Below, piece by piece: positions 32,329 through 40,782 of a stretch of 64,000 nt of DNA. The translations under genes and the position numbers were made by a program. The notes beneath the pieces were generated by a model, which saw only the letters and a program-made list of their open reading frames with translations, was not told the origin of the DNA and did no database searches. The DNA lies in contig JAWLHK010000001.1 in NCBI GenBank assembly GCA_041690355.1, forward strand, positions 124,001 through 188,000, written 5' to 3'. This stretch comes from JAWLHK01 sp041690355 [NCBI: bacterium]. Its GTDB lineage: Bacteria > J088 > JAWLBW01. The first letter of the stretch is position 1. Every line of letters starts with the position of its first letter.

Positions 32329-33107
32329 CATTCCGTATGTGAGGGGGGCGTGAACCGCGCCACCGCGCAGGTAATTTCGCCATCCTGCTTCACGAGGCGC
32401 ACCGTGTGCGCGCCGTCGAGGGAATCCACGTACGACTCCATAGCCTCGCCCTGGAATCCGGGACGCTGATACCAGATTTCGATTTTCCCCAGCGGACCGA
32501 AGACCACCCCGGCATCCGCGAGCGCGTTCTCGGCGCGCGCCACCCAGGCCATGGAGTTGACGTGCTGGTTCAGGTCGGTTTCGCGCGGCGCCCAGCGAAA
32601 GCCGTTGATGCGCTCGCCGGCGCCGGCCGGAACGGCGGGGATGGCCGGAAACACCCGATCGACCGGCGCGGCTTCGGGGGGCGGCGTCGTGATGGTCGCC
32701 GGCTTCTTTCCCGGCGCCATGTTGAACCAGAGCCAGTTCGACTCCAGGCGCGCCGCGGTTTCTCCCGCTTCGTTCTCGATCGAGAGGCGATCGACGGCGC
32801 CGTACCGCGGTTCTCCACGGGGATGCGGATGCCGCCCAAGGATCCCCTCCGCGACCACCGTCACGGCGTCGCGCGGCATGAACCGTACCGGAAAGACCTC
32901 GATGGTCAGATACGTGACGACGGCGCCGAGGTGATACCGCTCGAAATAGGCGGAATGGCTCATCCCCAGCGCCTGCGTGAACCAGCGCTCGTACGACTCG
33001 TCGCCGAAGCGATAGATCTCGGGTCCCTTCAGAAAGCGCTCCTGATGCAGGGACTCGAACGGGACGCGCTGCGGGGTGCGGATGGCCTCGTCGGTATCGT
33101 AACGCAT
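32328..33107 (-). CDS. Acyl-ACP thioesterase-like double-hotdog protein
   Basis: The start is placed at 33107 (MRYDTDEAIRTPQRVPFESL); the 46 upstream codons lack similarity to hotdog proteins. The 259-residue product has two hotdog-like halves. The first carries YERWFTQALGMSHSAYFERY and VFPVRFMPRDAV. The second carries the thioesterase signature RETDLNQHVNSMAWVARAEN (compare 'D.N.HVNN..Y...'). The arrangement and length resemble FatA/FatB-type acyl-ACP thioesterases of bacteria. Predicted role: hydrolysis of acyl-ACP or acyl-CoA to free fatty acid. It is a single gene, convergent with the cytochrome gene. Confidence 0.82.
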   Translation of the reverse strand: MRYDTDEAIRTPQRVPFESLHQERFLKGPEIYRFGDESYERWFTQALGMSHSAYFERYHLGAVVTYLTIEVFPVRFMPRDAVTVVAEGILGRHPHPRGEPRYGAVDRLSIENEAGETAARLESNWLWFNMAPGKKPATITTPPPEAAPVDRVFPAIPAVPAGAGERINGFRWAPRETDLNQHVNSMAWVARAENALADAGVVFGPLGKIEIWYQRPGFQGEAMESYVDSLDGAHTVRLVKQDGEITCAVARFTPPSHTE

Positions 33108-33292
33108 CTGAGCACGATAGCAGACGGGCCGCAAGCGTTGCCAGCATGTGCCCCCACGGGGACAACCCTGGGGAAGGAGGGCTTTCCCAGCGGGTGCGGG
33201 CGCAGGGTCTGTTTCCCCACGGCCTGAGCATGATATCGGTGACAAGTCTCACCATGGTTGACAGGTAGAAAAATTTACACCATGATATAAGC

Positions 33293-33547
33293 ATGGCTTT
33301 GAACATCAAGAACCGCGAAGTCGAGTCCCTGGTTGACGAGGTGGCCCGTATGACGGGCGAATCGAAGACGACAGCGGTACTCGGCGCATTGCGCGAAAAA
33401 CGCGATCGCCTTGCGGCCCAACGGAGCAGACGTGCAGCTTTGGACGAGGTGCGGGCCTTCCTTGAAGAAGAGGTCTGGTCACTGCCGAACGTAGGAAACC
33501 TGCCCTCCGACGACGACGTGCTGGGTTTCGGACCCTCCGGCGCATGA
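33293..33547 (+). CDS. VapB-type antitoxin
   Basis: The 84-residue product starts MALNIKNREVESLVDEVARM and continues TGESKTTAVLGALREKRDRL, the typical N-terminus of the PSK/VapB antitoxin family ('LNIK..EVE.L...VA..TGESKT.A'). It overlaps the toxin start (ATGA at 33544-33547). Upstream, a TTGACA (33258-33263) with TGATAT (33283-33288) is a possible promoter, although the 19-bp spacer is long. Confidence 0.9.
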   Translation: MALNIKNREVESLVDEVARMTGESKTTAVLGALREKRDRLAAQRSRRAALDEVRAFLEEEVWSLPNVGNLPSDDDVLGFGPSGA

Positions 33548-33936
33548 TCATTGACACATCCGCGGTCGTCGCTGTGTTCCTAAAGGAGCCCGAAGCGGAG
33601 TGGTTTCTGGAACGGTTGTCTCAAACCGAATCTCTCAGCATCTCTACCGGCACGTTGCTTGAATGCGGCATTGTCCTTTCGCACCGTAAGCAGCGGAACA
33701 TGCAGCACGCGCTCCAGCATTACCTGCTGAACTTCGGCGTTGATGAAGTCCCCTTTTCGCCGGCGCACCGTCAGGAAGCCATGCGGGCGTGGTGGCGTTA
33801 CGGAAAAGGCCGGCATGTGGCGGCGCTGAACTTCGGCGACTGCATCGCCTACGCCACGGCCCGGTTCGCCGATCGGCCCCTCCTTTGCAAGGGGGACGAT
33901 TTCGCGAAGACCGATCTGGAAATCATCCGGCCATAG
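33544..33936 (+). CDS. VapC-type PIN-domain ribonuclease toxin
   Basis: The 130-residue product is a PIN-domain RNase. It has the first acidic motif at its start (MIIDTSAVVAVFLKEPE, Asp4), a mid-domain Glu (STGTLLECGIVL) and the C-terminal acidic cluster NFGDCIAYATAR ('GD...YA.A') followed by LLCKGDDFAKTDL. These are the four-acid Mg-binding residues of VapC toxins, which cleave tRNA or rRNA. It is co-transcribed with its antitoxin. Confidence 0.93.
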   Translation: MIIDTSAVVAVFLKEPEAEWFLERLSQTESLSISTGTLLECGIVLSHRKQRNMQHALQHYLLNFGVDEVPFSPAHRQEAMRAWWRYGKGRHVAALNFGDCIAYATARFADRPLLCKGDDFAKTDLEIIRP

Positions 33937-33949
33937 ATCAACGGTTCTA

Positions 33950-34651
33950 TCAGCCGCCGCCGGAGCGCACGGCGGGAACCAGATTGCCGCCGAAGCGGAT
34001 GCGGATCTCGCGGATGGCCGCCGAGGCCTCGGGGTGCGCCTGTTCGAGATAGCGGCGCACGAGGGTCTCGAGCTGGGCGCGGGCGTCCCGCTCGCCCAGC
34101 ACGCGATTGCTCACCCCGCGCCCCTTGGCCCGCAGGTCGTCCATGACCCGTTCGCGGAACCGGCGCTCCACATCCCGGCCGGAGTGACGCGCCGAGCGGG
34201 CCCAGCCGACTTCGACCTCCTTGACCAGCTTGCCCAGATCGGCTTCGACGCTCACGAGCATCAAGGGAGGAAATGCGACCTCGAGCACGCCCGCCTCGAC
34301 CTGCAGCGTGAAGTCGATGGGATGCTCGGCCGAAAGGTCAACGCCGTACAGGTAGCGCACGGGCACGGTGTACTGCAGCGAGGTCTCGCCGAGGTCGATC
34401 CCCATCCACTCCTTCTCGCTCGCGTAGGCGCCGGTCACCGTCATGTCGACCTGGGCGAGCACGAGCTCGGCCCGGCGGGCGATGCCGTTGACCTCGAGAA
34501 AGAGAGAAACCTCGTCCCGGTACTGCGCGCGCAGGCGGTCCATCAGCGAAGCCACGGCGCGTTGCGGGGCGTCGGCCGCCCACCGCCAACCCGCCACGCC
34601 GGCGACGACGAGCAGGGCGAGCAGAATCATGGCCGTCAGGAACTTGCGCAT
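33950..34651 (-). CDS. Membrane-anchored protein of unknown function
   Basis: The 233-residue product has one N-terminal transmembrane helix (FLTAMILLALLVVAGVAGW) and a soluble exported region with beta strands (EVSLFLEVNGIARRAELVLA; LQYTVPVRYLYGVDLS) and a C-terminal helix (DARAQLETLVRRYLEQAHPE). The pattern is like DUF4230 anchored proteins, but the match is only by general layout. It ends 13 nt from the convergent VapC gene. Confidence 0.65.
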   Translation of the reverse strand: MRKFLTAMILLALLVVAGVAGWRWAADAPQRAVASLMDRLRAQYRDEVSLFLEVNGIARRAELVLAQVDMTVTGAYASEKEWMGIDLGETSLQYTVPVRYLYGVDLSAEHPIDFTLQVEAGVLEVAFPPLMLVSVEADLGKLVKEVEVGWARSARHSGRDVERRFRERVMDDLRAKGRGVSNRVLGERDARAQLETLVRRYLEQAHPEASAAIREIRIRFGGNLVPAVRSGGG

Positions 34652-34735
34652 GCCGACAGCTTATCATCTGCGCACTCTGCCCGGCATCTCAAGGAATCGG
34701 AGACGAAGCCGGGCTGAGCCGAACCCGCATCAGGC

Positions 34736-35623
34736 CTACCGCTCGGCCAGCAGTTCGTCGACCAGCCGCTGCACTTCTTTCTGCACGTGGTCGCGCACTC
34801 GCTGGCGGTACTTCTCGCGGCGCTCCGGATCGGTGAGCACCTGCTGCGAAGGGCGCAACCGGATCGGCTTGCCGATGCGAAAACGGATGCGAGCCGGATA
34901 CGGAAGGTACGGCCAGTAGCCTACGGTCAGCCCCCACGGCAGCGTCAGCGCGACCGGAAAGGTCTTGAGGCCGACCCATTTGCGCAGCCGAAGCTTTTCA
35001 GCGATCCCTTTTCCAGGTCGCAGCACGATCTCGGTCTCATGCCCGCCCACCGAACCGATGGGAATGATGGGGGCGCCGGTTTCGAGGGCCATGTCGACGA
35101 AGCCCGCGTGGCCGAGAAAGTCTACGCGGTTACGGTCGATCCAGCGCTTCGACATCTCCTCTTCACCGGCCGGATAGACGACGAACGGCAGGCCCGCGCG
35201 CAGGATGCGCCGCGCCGTTTCGCGGTCGGCGTCGACGGCGCCGAACTTCGCCATCAGGCGGCCGATGGGGCCGAGAAAGAACGCGATCCGGTGCGCCATG
35301 ACGTAGAGCGGCGCGCGCACCTGGTTCCACTCATAGTAGGAAGCGAACAGAACGAGATTATCCGCGAGAACGGTCATCGGGCCCCCGCCATGGTTCCCCA
35401 CGAGCAGGCAGGGCCCGTCGGGCAGGCGTTCGAGGCCGTCGACCGTGCCGCGGTAGTAGCGGTCGCGAATCGTGCGGATGACCGGCAGCGCCAGGCGTAC
35501 GAAGTCGGCGTCCCAGTTGTCGAGCGCGCGCGGGTCGAACGATCCCTTGCCGAACCGTTCGAGAAGGCGCCACCAGCGCTCATGGAGCGTGGCGTCGGTT
35601 TTCGAGGATTCTGGAGTGCGCAT
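34736..35623 (-). CDS. Lysophospholipid acyltransferase-like protein lacking the usual HX4D aspartate
   Basis: The 295-residue product belongs to the PlsC/LPLAT superfamily: LLVGNHGGGPMTVLAD (block I), VYPAGEEEMSKRW (in place of FPEGTRS, block III) and ETGAPIIPIGSVGG (block IV). In block I the catalytic His is present but the Asp four residues later is replaced (NHGGGPM); the first acidic residue lies further on. That is common in DGAT/MGAT-like or TMEM68-like branches, so it may acylate a diacylglycerol-type acceptor. Divergent from the START-like and acyltransferase genes downstream. Confidence 0.8.
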   Translation of the reverse strand: MRTPESSKTDATLHERWWRLLERFGKGSFDPRALDNWDADFVRLALPVIRTIRDRYYRGTVDGLERLPDGPCLLVGNHGGGPMTVLADNLVLFASYYEWNQVRAPLYVMAHRIAFFLGPIGRLMAKFGAVDADRETARRILRAGLPFVVYPAGEEEMSKRWIDRNRVDFLGHAGFVDMALETGAPIIPIGSVGGHETEIVLRPGKGIAEKLRLRKWVGLKTFPVALTLPWGLTVGYWPYLPYPARIRFRIGKPIRLRPSQQVLTDPERREKYRQRVRDHVQKEVQRLVDELLAER

Positions 35624-35739
35624 GGATTCCGATATCGGGGGTTCCGCTCGGGAGGCCGGTGCGGCCGCCTCCCTGCATCACTGTACTCAGCCGGCGCCAT
35701 GCTTGCCACCGCTCCTGCCGCTGGCTAGAATGGGACCTT

Positions 35740-36450
35740 ATGCGCAAACTCAGCTTCGCCCCGATCTCCGCCGTTGTTTCCGTGCTCCTGCTCACAAGCG
35801 CCGCCGCCGCCGCGCGCCCGGCCCCGCAGCCGCAGACCTCGCTTGCCTCGCCGGTGACGGAGACCGCGACGAAGGATGGCAAAACCGAGGGGCAGCTCTA
35901 CCTCGATACCCTCAGCCCCGAATTGCGCAAGGAGCTCGAGAAAGAGGGTCAGGTCCTGCTCGGCGAACAGGCCGAGACCGAGGGTTCCTACGGCGGGCTC
36001 ATCAAGGCGGTCGCCATTTTCACGCTCCCCAAGAACAAGGTCTGGGAGCTCACGACGGATCCGAGCAAGCAGGTGCTTTTTCTCCCGCGCCTGACGGAGT
36101 CGAAGACCGTCGAACGGCCCGAGAACGGCGAGCTCACCAAGTTTCAGCTCAAGGTGATGTGGCAGAGAATCGACTTCCGCGTGCGCCACTGGTTCTACCC
36201 CGAGATCGCGCGCATCGAGTGGGAGCTCGACAAGGAGTACGACAACGACATCGCCGGCCAGATCGGCTTCTGGCAGTTCTACCAGCTCGATGAGAACACG
36301 ACCATCGGCGAATACGGCACGCGCGTCGACACGGGAATCTCCGTCCCCAAGTTCATTCAGGACTTCTTCGCCAAACAGGACATTCCCGACGCGATGACCC
36401 AGTTCCGCAAGTACGTCAACTCCAAGGGCACTTACCGGCGCGACGACTGA
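35740..36450 (+). CDS. Secreted START/SRPBCC-like protein
   Basis: The start is the ATG at 35740, giving the signal peptide MRKLSFAPISAVVSVLLLTS plus AAAAARP. The 236-residue product has an exported lipid-binding-type domain: AVAIFTLPKNKVWELTTDPS and KQVLFLPRLTES, the 'V.A...IPA..VW..LTD' opening of polyketide-cyclase/START proteins, followed by strands such as RVRHWFYPEIARIEWELD. It is 4 nt upstream of the acyltransferase gene. A periplasmic lipid-binding role next to two acyltransferases is reasonable but unproven. Confidence 0.8.
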   Translation: MRKLSFAPISAVVSVLLLTSAAAAARPAPQPQTSLASPVTETATKDGKTEGQLYLDTLSPELRKELEKEGQVLLGEQAETEGSYGGLIKAVAIFTLPKNKVWELTTDPSKQVLFLPRLTESKTVERPENGELTKFQLKVMWQRIDFRVRHWFYPEIARIEWELDKEYDNDIAGQIGFWQFYQLDENTTIGEYGTRVDTGISVPKFIQDFFAKQDIPDAMTQFRKYVNSKGTYRRDD

Positions 36451-36454
36451 AGTC

Positions 36455-37426
36455 ATGATCGACCTCGAACGGCTGAACAAGATCCACCTGAAGCCGAAGC
36501 CCCGCTTCCAGCGCCTGATTGCGACGTTCGGCCTCCTGCCGAACTACAACTGGCCGGGGCGAAAGACGAGCATCATCTTCGAAGGCGAAGACAACGTCCC
36601 CCGCGCGGGCGGATGCATCTTCGTCATGAACCATACCGATCGCTACAACTACTGGCCGTTCCAGTACATGCTCTGGCGCAAGGGGCTCGGCTTCACGGCC
36701 GCCTGGGTCAAGGGGAAGTATTACGAGAACCCCATGATGGCCTGGTTCATGGACGCCGCGAACAATATTCCGCTGCCCTCCAAGGGGTATGTCCTGAGCA
36801 AGGACTTCCAGCTGGCCATGCAGCGCGATCCGGAGAAGACGGAATACGAGACGCTCAAGAGCTACACCGACGGAAAGATCGATGCCGATGAGGCGGCCCG
36901 GCAGGGGGGCGAAGGGCTCCGCGAGTTTCTCGCCCGCGACTGGCCGGCGGGCAATTATGCGGACGATCTCGAAAACCGCTTCCGGGCCATGATGCAGCGG
37001 GTGCTGCAGATTACGCGCGAGGGGTTGGCGAAGGGGCTCAGCCTGCTCGTTTTTCCCCAGGGAACCCGGTCCATCACGCTGACCCGCGGCCACACGGGCG
37101 TGGCCCAGGTCGTGCTCGACACGAATGCCCCGGTCGTGCCGGTCGGCTGCAACGGCTCAGACCACGCCTATCCGGGCAGCTCACCGTTCAGCGTGGGCGG
37201 AACGATCATTTATCGCATCGGCAAGCCGCTGACCGTCGAGGGCGACCTCAAACCGTTTCGCATCAACGAGCCGTTCGTGCCGTTCACGCAGAGCGCCGAG
37301 AAGCATCACCAAACCTTCCGCAAGCTGACGGACCTGATGATGGACCGTATCAACGAGCTGCTCGACCCGCGCTATCAGTACGCGACGGATGCGCACCTGG
37401 CCAAGGGTTCAGACCGGTTTCTCTGA
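36455..37426 (+). CDS. 1-acyl-sn-glycerol-3-phosphate acyltransferase-like protein
   Basis: The 323-residue product is of the PlsC superfamily: block I FVMNHTDRYNYWPFQYM, block III LVFPQGTRSITLTRGHTGVA (the classical 'FP.GTRS') and block IV TNAPVVPVGCNGSD. Block I has His followed by TDRYN, so the Asp is two residues after the His instead of five. It is co-transcribed with the START-like protein and lies opposite another LPLAT-like gene, so this is a small lipid-acylation cluster. Confidence 0.85.
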   Translation: MIDLERLNKIHLKPKPRFQRLIATFGLLPNYNWPGRKTSIIFEGEDNVPRAGGCIFVMNHTDRYNYWPFQYMLWRKGLGFTAAWVKGKYYENPMMAWFMDAANNIPLPSKGYVLSKDFQLAMQRDPEKTEYETLKSYTDGKIDADEAARQGGEGLREFLARDWPAGNYADDLENRFRAMMQRVLQITREGLAKGLSLLVFPQGTRSITLTRGHTGVAQVVLDTNAPVVPVGCNGSDHAYPGSSPFSVGGTIIYRIGKPLTVEGDLKPFRINEPFVPFTQSAEKHHQTFRKLTDLMMDRINELLDPRYQYATDAHLAKGSDRFL

Positions 37427-37433
37427 GTTTGCC

Positions 37434-37510
37434 AGTTTTCAGTTCTGAGTTCTGAGTTCTGGAAACTCATGACTCATAACTCGTCACTCGTAACTCGTAA
37501 CTCGTTTTTC
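37434..37510. repeat. Paired heptameric arrays AGTTCTG and AACTCGT forming an inverted repeat
   Basis: Eleven 7-bp units in continuous phase: four AGTTCTG-type, then seven of form NNNACTC/GTAACTC. GAGTT and AACTC are reverse complements, so the first half pairs with the second and can form a hairpin. It lies between two convergent genes, with the last unit touching the stop of the small membrane protein gene. Confidence 0.85.
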
Positions 37511-37868
37511 ACTCCCGCCACAGGATGCTCCAGCCGCCGCCGTACCGGCCCGGATCGTAGCCGCCCGGCAGCGCAAGGAGCGTGATCGCGAGCGCCGTGA
37601 GAACGTGTCCGATGACGACCCCCTGCGGTCCGCCGAAAAGGGCTGCCGCCCCCAGAAGCCCGATGGCCAGGGGAATGCAGACCAGGCGCACCGGCCGCAG
37701 CACGCGCCAGAGCGACATGAAGGCAAAGCTCACGATCAGCGGCCCGGCAATCTGGTCGGCCGTGGCCAGCGGAAGTTCCGCATAGCCGAACCCGTGCGGA
37801 GCGGCCACGAGCGCAAGCCCGAGCAGGACGTTGACGCCCTGGGCGAAACGGGGGAGTCGATCAGTCAC
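37509..37868 (-). CDS. Small membrane protein (SPW-repeat-like)
   Basis: A GTG at 37868 is chosen (VTDRLPRFAQGVNVLLGLAL), overlapping the VKOR-like stop by 8 bp; an ATG at 37901 is possible. The 119-residue product has four predicted transmembrane helices (VNVLLGLALVAAP; GPLIVSFAFMSLWRVL; LVCIPLAIGLLGAAALF; VIGHVLTALAITLLALPGGY). The spacing and the terminal RYGGGWSILWRE are like SPW-repeat membrane proteins, but the SPW motif itself is not obvious. It is coupled to the VKOR-like gene. Confidence 0.65.
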   Translation of the reverse strand: MTDRLPRFAQGVNVLLGLALVAAPHGFGYAELPLATADQIAGPLIVSFAFMSLWRVLRPVRLVCIPLAIGLLGAAALFGGPQGVVIGHVLTALAITLLALPGGYDPGRYGGGWSILWRE

Positions 37869-38403
37869 GGCTCCCCCGGAAGAGCGCGTCCCAGAAGCCA
37901 CGGCCGCCGCGTACCTCGCGCGCGACCCACTGGCATGCGGCCAACACCTCGTCCATGGCCGGACCGATCATGGCCAGCGAGATCGCGGCGGTGACCAGGC
38001 AAAGCGTGCAGAACGCGTCGAAGAGAACCGGCTGCAGGATGACCAGGCCGATGCTCACGGCCCCGAGCGGCCCGACCGCGAGGCCGAAGACGATGACGAT
38101 CCACGGCATGGTGCGCCAACGGGTGCGCCCCCCGATCACACCGGCCACGGCGTCGATCAGGTAGCCGAGCGCCCCCAGGGCCGCGTCGGGAATGGGGAGC
38201 ACGCGCGAGATGGATGAGTTGAGAATGATGCGGCTCCCGTCTCCGAAGAACGGTTCCCACACCGTGGGGAACACGCGCCACTGATAGAGCGCAAGGTATC
38301 CGGCGATGAGGAACCCCAGGACGGCGAGGCCGACGATGGGCAGGCGCTGCAACCAGGTCGCCGGGTTGCGCGACCATCCCTGGGGAATTTCCGAGGCGGC
38401 CAT
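37861..38403 (-). CDS. VKOR-like membrane protein lacking loop cysteines
   Basis: The 180-residue product has four or five membrane helices and the VKOR features SISRVLPIPDAALGALGYLI (post-loop segment and helix) and DAFCTLCLVTA (the CxxC active site). The typical pair of loop cysteines before 'S.VL..P' is absent: the loop has NSSISRV instead, and the only other Cys is near the C-terminus (ACQWV). Canonical VKOR uses the loop cysteines to relay disulfides to DsbA-like partners, so this variant probably does not follow that mechanism. The start could also be at 38412 (MRAMAAS). Confidence 0.82.
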   Translation of the reverse strand: MAASEIPQGWSRNPATWLQRLPIVGLAVLGFLIAGYLALYQWRVFPTVWEPFFGDGSRIILNSSISRVLPIPDAALGALGYLIDAVAGVIGGRTRWRTMPWIVIVFGLAVGPLGAVSIGLVILQPVLFDAFCTLCLVTAAISLAMIGPAMDEVLAACQWVAREVRGGRGFWDALFRGSRD

Positions 38404-38541
38404 CGCTCTCATTCTGGCGCCCCCGCCCCCGGGTGCACAGCCTGTCCGCCCGATCTGAAGCCGGGTGGCAGCCGTGCGCTCCGCTGGTAGAATGTTCGTT
38501 CTGCACTGCAGCGTTACCCTATCGAACGGAGTGTTCCCGCC

Positions 38542-38955
38542 ATGACGACCGAACTCTGGGCCCTGCTCGGCTTCGCCTTCTGGCCCGTCCTGCTCGTGAC
38601 CGCCATCGGCGGCTTTCGCGCCCTCGATGTCCTGACCGGCCGTAAGAAGGCCAACGAATTTCCCGCAGGCGTGCCGCACGGCGGCGACCTGTACTGGCGG
38701 CTCAACCGGGCGCACCTGAACAGCCTCGAAAACCTGCCCATCGTCGCCTCGGTCTTCATCATCGCTCACCTTGCCGGCGTGCACTCGGCGCTCACCGAGA
38801 CGCTCGCCCTCGTCATTCTCGGCGCGCGAATCGTGCAGTCGGTCATCCACATCAGCTCGGGCACGCCGATGGCCGTCAATCTGCGTTTCACCGCTTACGT
38901 GGTGCAGCTTCTCGCGCTGGCCGTCTTCGGCTTCCAGCTCCTGCAGCAGGCATAA
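38542..38955 (+). CDS. MAPEG family membrane protein
   Basis: The 137-residue product has four transmembrane helices and the MAPEG signature RLNRAHLNSLENLPIVASVF ('R..RAH.N..EN....'), typical of the bacterial members of the microsomal glutathione transferase/eicosanoid family. Most bacterial MAPEG proteins are uncharacterised. The gene ends 3 nt before the crotonase gene, indicating one transcript. Confidence 0.88.
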   Translation: MTTELWALLGFAFWPVLLVTAIGGFRALDVLTGRKKANEFPAGVPHGGDLYWRLNRAHLNSLENLPIVASVFIIAHLAGVHSALTETLALVILGARIVQSVIHISSGTPMAVNLRFTAYVVQLLALAVFGFQLLQQA

Positions 38956-38958
38956 GCA

Positions 38959-39744
38959 ATGACGACCAGTAAGATCTCGTGGGAGAAGCGCGGCGATCAC
39001 GTCGTGCTCATCGGCATCAACCGGCCCGAGAAGCGCAATGCCTTCGACCTCGAAATGCTGCACGGCCTTTCCGAAGCCTACACGCGCTACGAAGAAGACG
39101 ACAGCCTGCGTTGCGCCGTCCTGCACGCGCACGGCGCCCACTTCACGGGAGGACTCGATCTGGCCGCCGTCTCCCCCTCGTTCCGCACGGGCGACTGGAA
39201 CCGGCCCGAAGGGGGGCTCGATCCGCTCGACCTCGGCGGCCGCCACCGCACCAAGCCGCTCGTCTGCGCCGTGCAGGGGTACTGCTTTACCATCGGCCTC
39301 GAGCTCATGCTCGCCTCCGACATCCGCGTGGCGGCGGCCGATACGCAGTTTGCCATGCTCGAGGTCCGGCGGGGAATCTATCCGGTCGGCGGCGCGACCC
39401 TGCGCTTTCCCCAGGAAGCCGGGTGGAGCAACGCCATGCGCTACCTGCTCACCGGCGACACCTTCGGGGCACAGGACGCGCTGCGCATGAACCTCGTGCA
39501 GGAAGTGGCAGAACCGGGCACCCAGCTCGAGCGCGCCGTCGCCCTGGCCGAAACAGTGGCCCGGCAGGCCCCGCTCGGCGTACGGGCCGTGCTCGCCTCG
39601 TCGCGCATGGCCATGGTCGACGGCGAAGCACAGGCCGCCGCACAGCTGCTGCCGCTACTGCAGCCGATACTCGACAGCGCAGACGCCCAGGAAGGAGTCC
39701 AGTCGTTTCTCGAACGGCGCGAGGCACGGTTTTCGGGGAAGTAG
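38959..39744 (+). CDS. Enoyl-CoA hydratase/isomerase (crotonase) family protein
   Basis: The 261-residue product is a crotonase-fold enzyme: N-terminal VVLIGINRPEKRNAFDLEML, the CoA-oxyanion motif AHFTGGLDLAAVS and AVQGYCFTIGLELMLASDIR. The last region normally carries the first catalytic Glu of hydratases ('GGG.ELA..CD'): FTIGLELMLASD keeps GLEL. The second Glu region reads EVRRGIYPVGGATLRFP, with a Tyr in the usual hydratase position, so it may be an isomerase or hydrolase rather than a hydratase. Co-transcribed with MAPEG. Confidence 0.87.
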   Translation: MTTSKISWEKRGDHVVLIGINRPEKRNAFDLEMLHGLSEAYTRYEEDDSLRCAVLHAHGAHFTGGLDLAAVSPSFRTGDWNRPEGGLDPLDLGGRHRTKPLVCAVQGYCFTIGLELMLASDIRVAAADTQFAMLEVRRGIYPVGGATLRFPQEAGWSNAMRYLLTGDTFGAQDALRMNLVQEVAEPGTQLERAVALAETVARQAPLGVRAVLASSRMAMVDGEAQAAAQLLPLLQPILDSADAQEGVQSFLERREARFSGK

Positions 39745-39818
39745 GTTCGAAAAAAAGGGGCGGGGCAAACGCCGTTTTGTGGTAAGATATACCCAAACCG
39801 GAAAGACCGGAGACACCC

Positions 39819-40205
39819 TTGCCGTCCACCTGTCGCGCCAGCCGTCCCATTCTCCTCGTCGATGACGACCGGGACATCCGCCAGGCTTTCGAGATGATAC
39901 TCGAGGCCGAAGGCTACTTTTCCGTTTCGGCGGCGAACGGTCGCGAAGCGCTGCAGATTCTGATCGAGAACCGGCTGACGCCCGCCGCCATCTTTCTCGA
40001 CCTCGACATGCCCGTCATGAACGGCCGCGAGTTCCTGCGCGCCAAGCTTGCCGGCAACTACGCCCCCGAAAGCCCCGTGGTCGTTTTTGCGGCGGCCTCC
40101 CAACGCGAGGTTTTGGAAGGAACGGTGGCCTGGCTGCAGAAGCCCGTCGATCTCAACGAACTCCTGGGGGTCGTCGAAAGCGTGTGCGGCCAACGCGGCA
40201 CCTGA
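39819..40205 (+). CDS. Single-domain response regulator (receiver)
   Basis: The 128-residue product has only a CheY-like receiver: PILLVDDDRDIRQAFEMIL (the acidic pair), FLDLDMPVMNGREFL with the acceptor Asp, and WLQKPVDLNELL with the conserved Lys. The start is a TTG at 39819 with GGAG six bases upstream (39809-39812). There is no output domain. A second receiver gene faces it 41 bp away, and neither has an adjacent histidine kinase. Confidence 0.87.
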   Translation: MPSTCRASRPILLVDDDRDIRQAFEMILEAEGYFSVSAANGREALQILIENRLTPAAIFLDLDMPVMNGREFLRAKLAGNYAPESPVVVFAAASQREVLEGTVAWLQKPVDLNELLGVVESVCGQRGT

Positions 40206-40246
40206 ACCGCCGTTTATGGAAGAGGAGCGGCGTCAGAGAACCCTTG

Positions 40247-40603
40247 TCAGGCGTTCTCACCGAGCAGACGTCGCACGTGGTCGAGAATGGCGCCCGCCGA
40301 CGCCGGCTTCTCCAGAAACGGCACCCCGAGGCCTCGCGCCCGGCCGGCCAGGGCAGAGTAGATGATCACAGGCACCTCGCGCCAACGCGGATGCGCGCGC
40401 ATCTTCCGAAGCAGCTGTTCGCCATCGACGCCGGGCATGTCGAGATCGGCGAGAAGCAACCCCGGCAGAGGGGGGAGATCGAGGGCGATCAGCGCCTCGG
40501 CCCCGTCCGACACGCCGACCGCCACGAACCCCGCGTCCCCGAGCAGGGCCACCAGCGCCTCGCGGATTGACCTATCGTCTTCGACCACTAGTACGTATTG
40601 CAT
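40247..40603 (-). CDS. Single-domain response regulator (receiver)
   Basis: The 118-residue product is a CheY-like receiver: YVLVVEDDRSIREALVALLG, LLLADLDMPGVDGEQLLRKM with the acceptor Asp, and FLEKPASAGAIL with the conserved Lys. The start at 40603 (MQYVLVVED) gives the standard domain N-terminus; 40609 is also possible. It is convergent with the other receiver gene and divergent from the MerR gene. Confidence 0.87.
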   Translation of the reverse strand: MQYVLVVEDDRSIREALVALLGDAGFVAVGVSDGAEALIALDLPPLPGLLLADLDMPGVDGEQLLRKMRAHPRWREVPVIIYSALAGRARGLGVPFLEKPASAGAILDHVRRLLGENA

Positions 40604-40688
40604 GGGCATGAGAAGGGCCATCGTGCTCGAATCTTGCGAAAGGCACAAGAAGTCTCCCATTCAAAGAATAGAAAAACTACACGAAATC

Positions 40689-40704
40689 AGGTAGTTTTCT
40701 ACCT
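40689..40704. promoter_or_regulatory. Inverted repeat upstream of the Cys-rich MerR gene
   Basis: Perfect arms AGGTAG (40689-40694) and CTACCT (40699-40704) with a TTTT spacer. They are nested in a longer AAAACTAC...GTAGTTTT repeat (40673-40698). A candidate operator for the MerR gene and the divergent receiver gene. Confidence 0.55.
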
Positions 40705-40782
40705 TTCTCTACCTCATGCATGAGATCGTATACGTCTATGCGTCAATCCAGAAGCGCAGATGGAATCGGGGTTCTGCCCACG

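Noticed and set aside
33258-33288. TTGACA/TGATAT as the vapB promoter.
   Set aside because: The spacer of 19 bp is too long for a confident call, so it is mentioned only with the gene.
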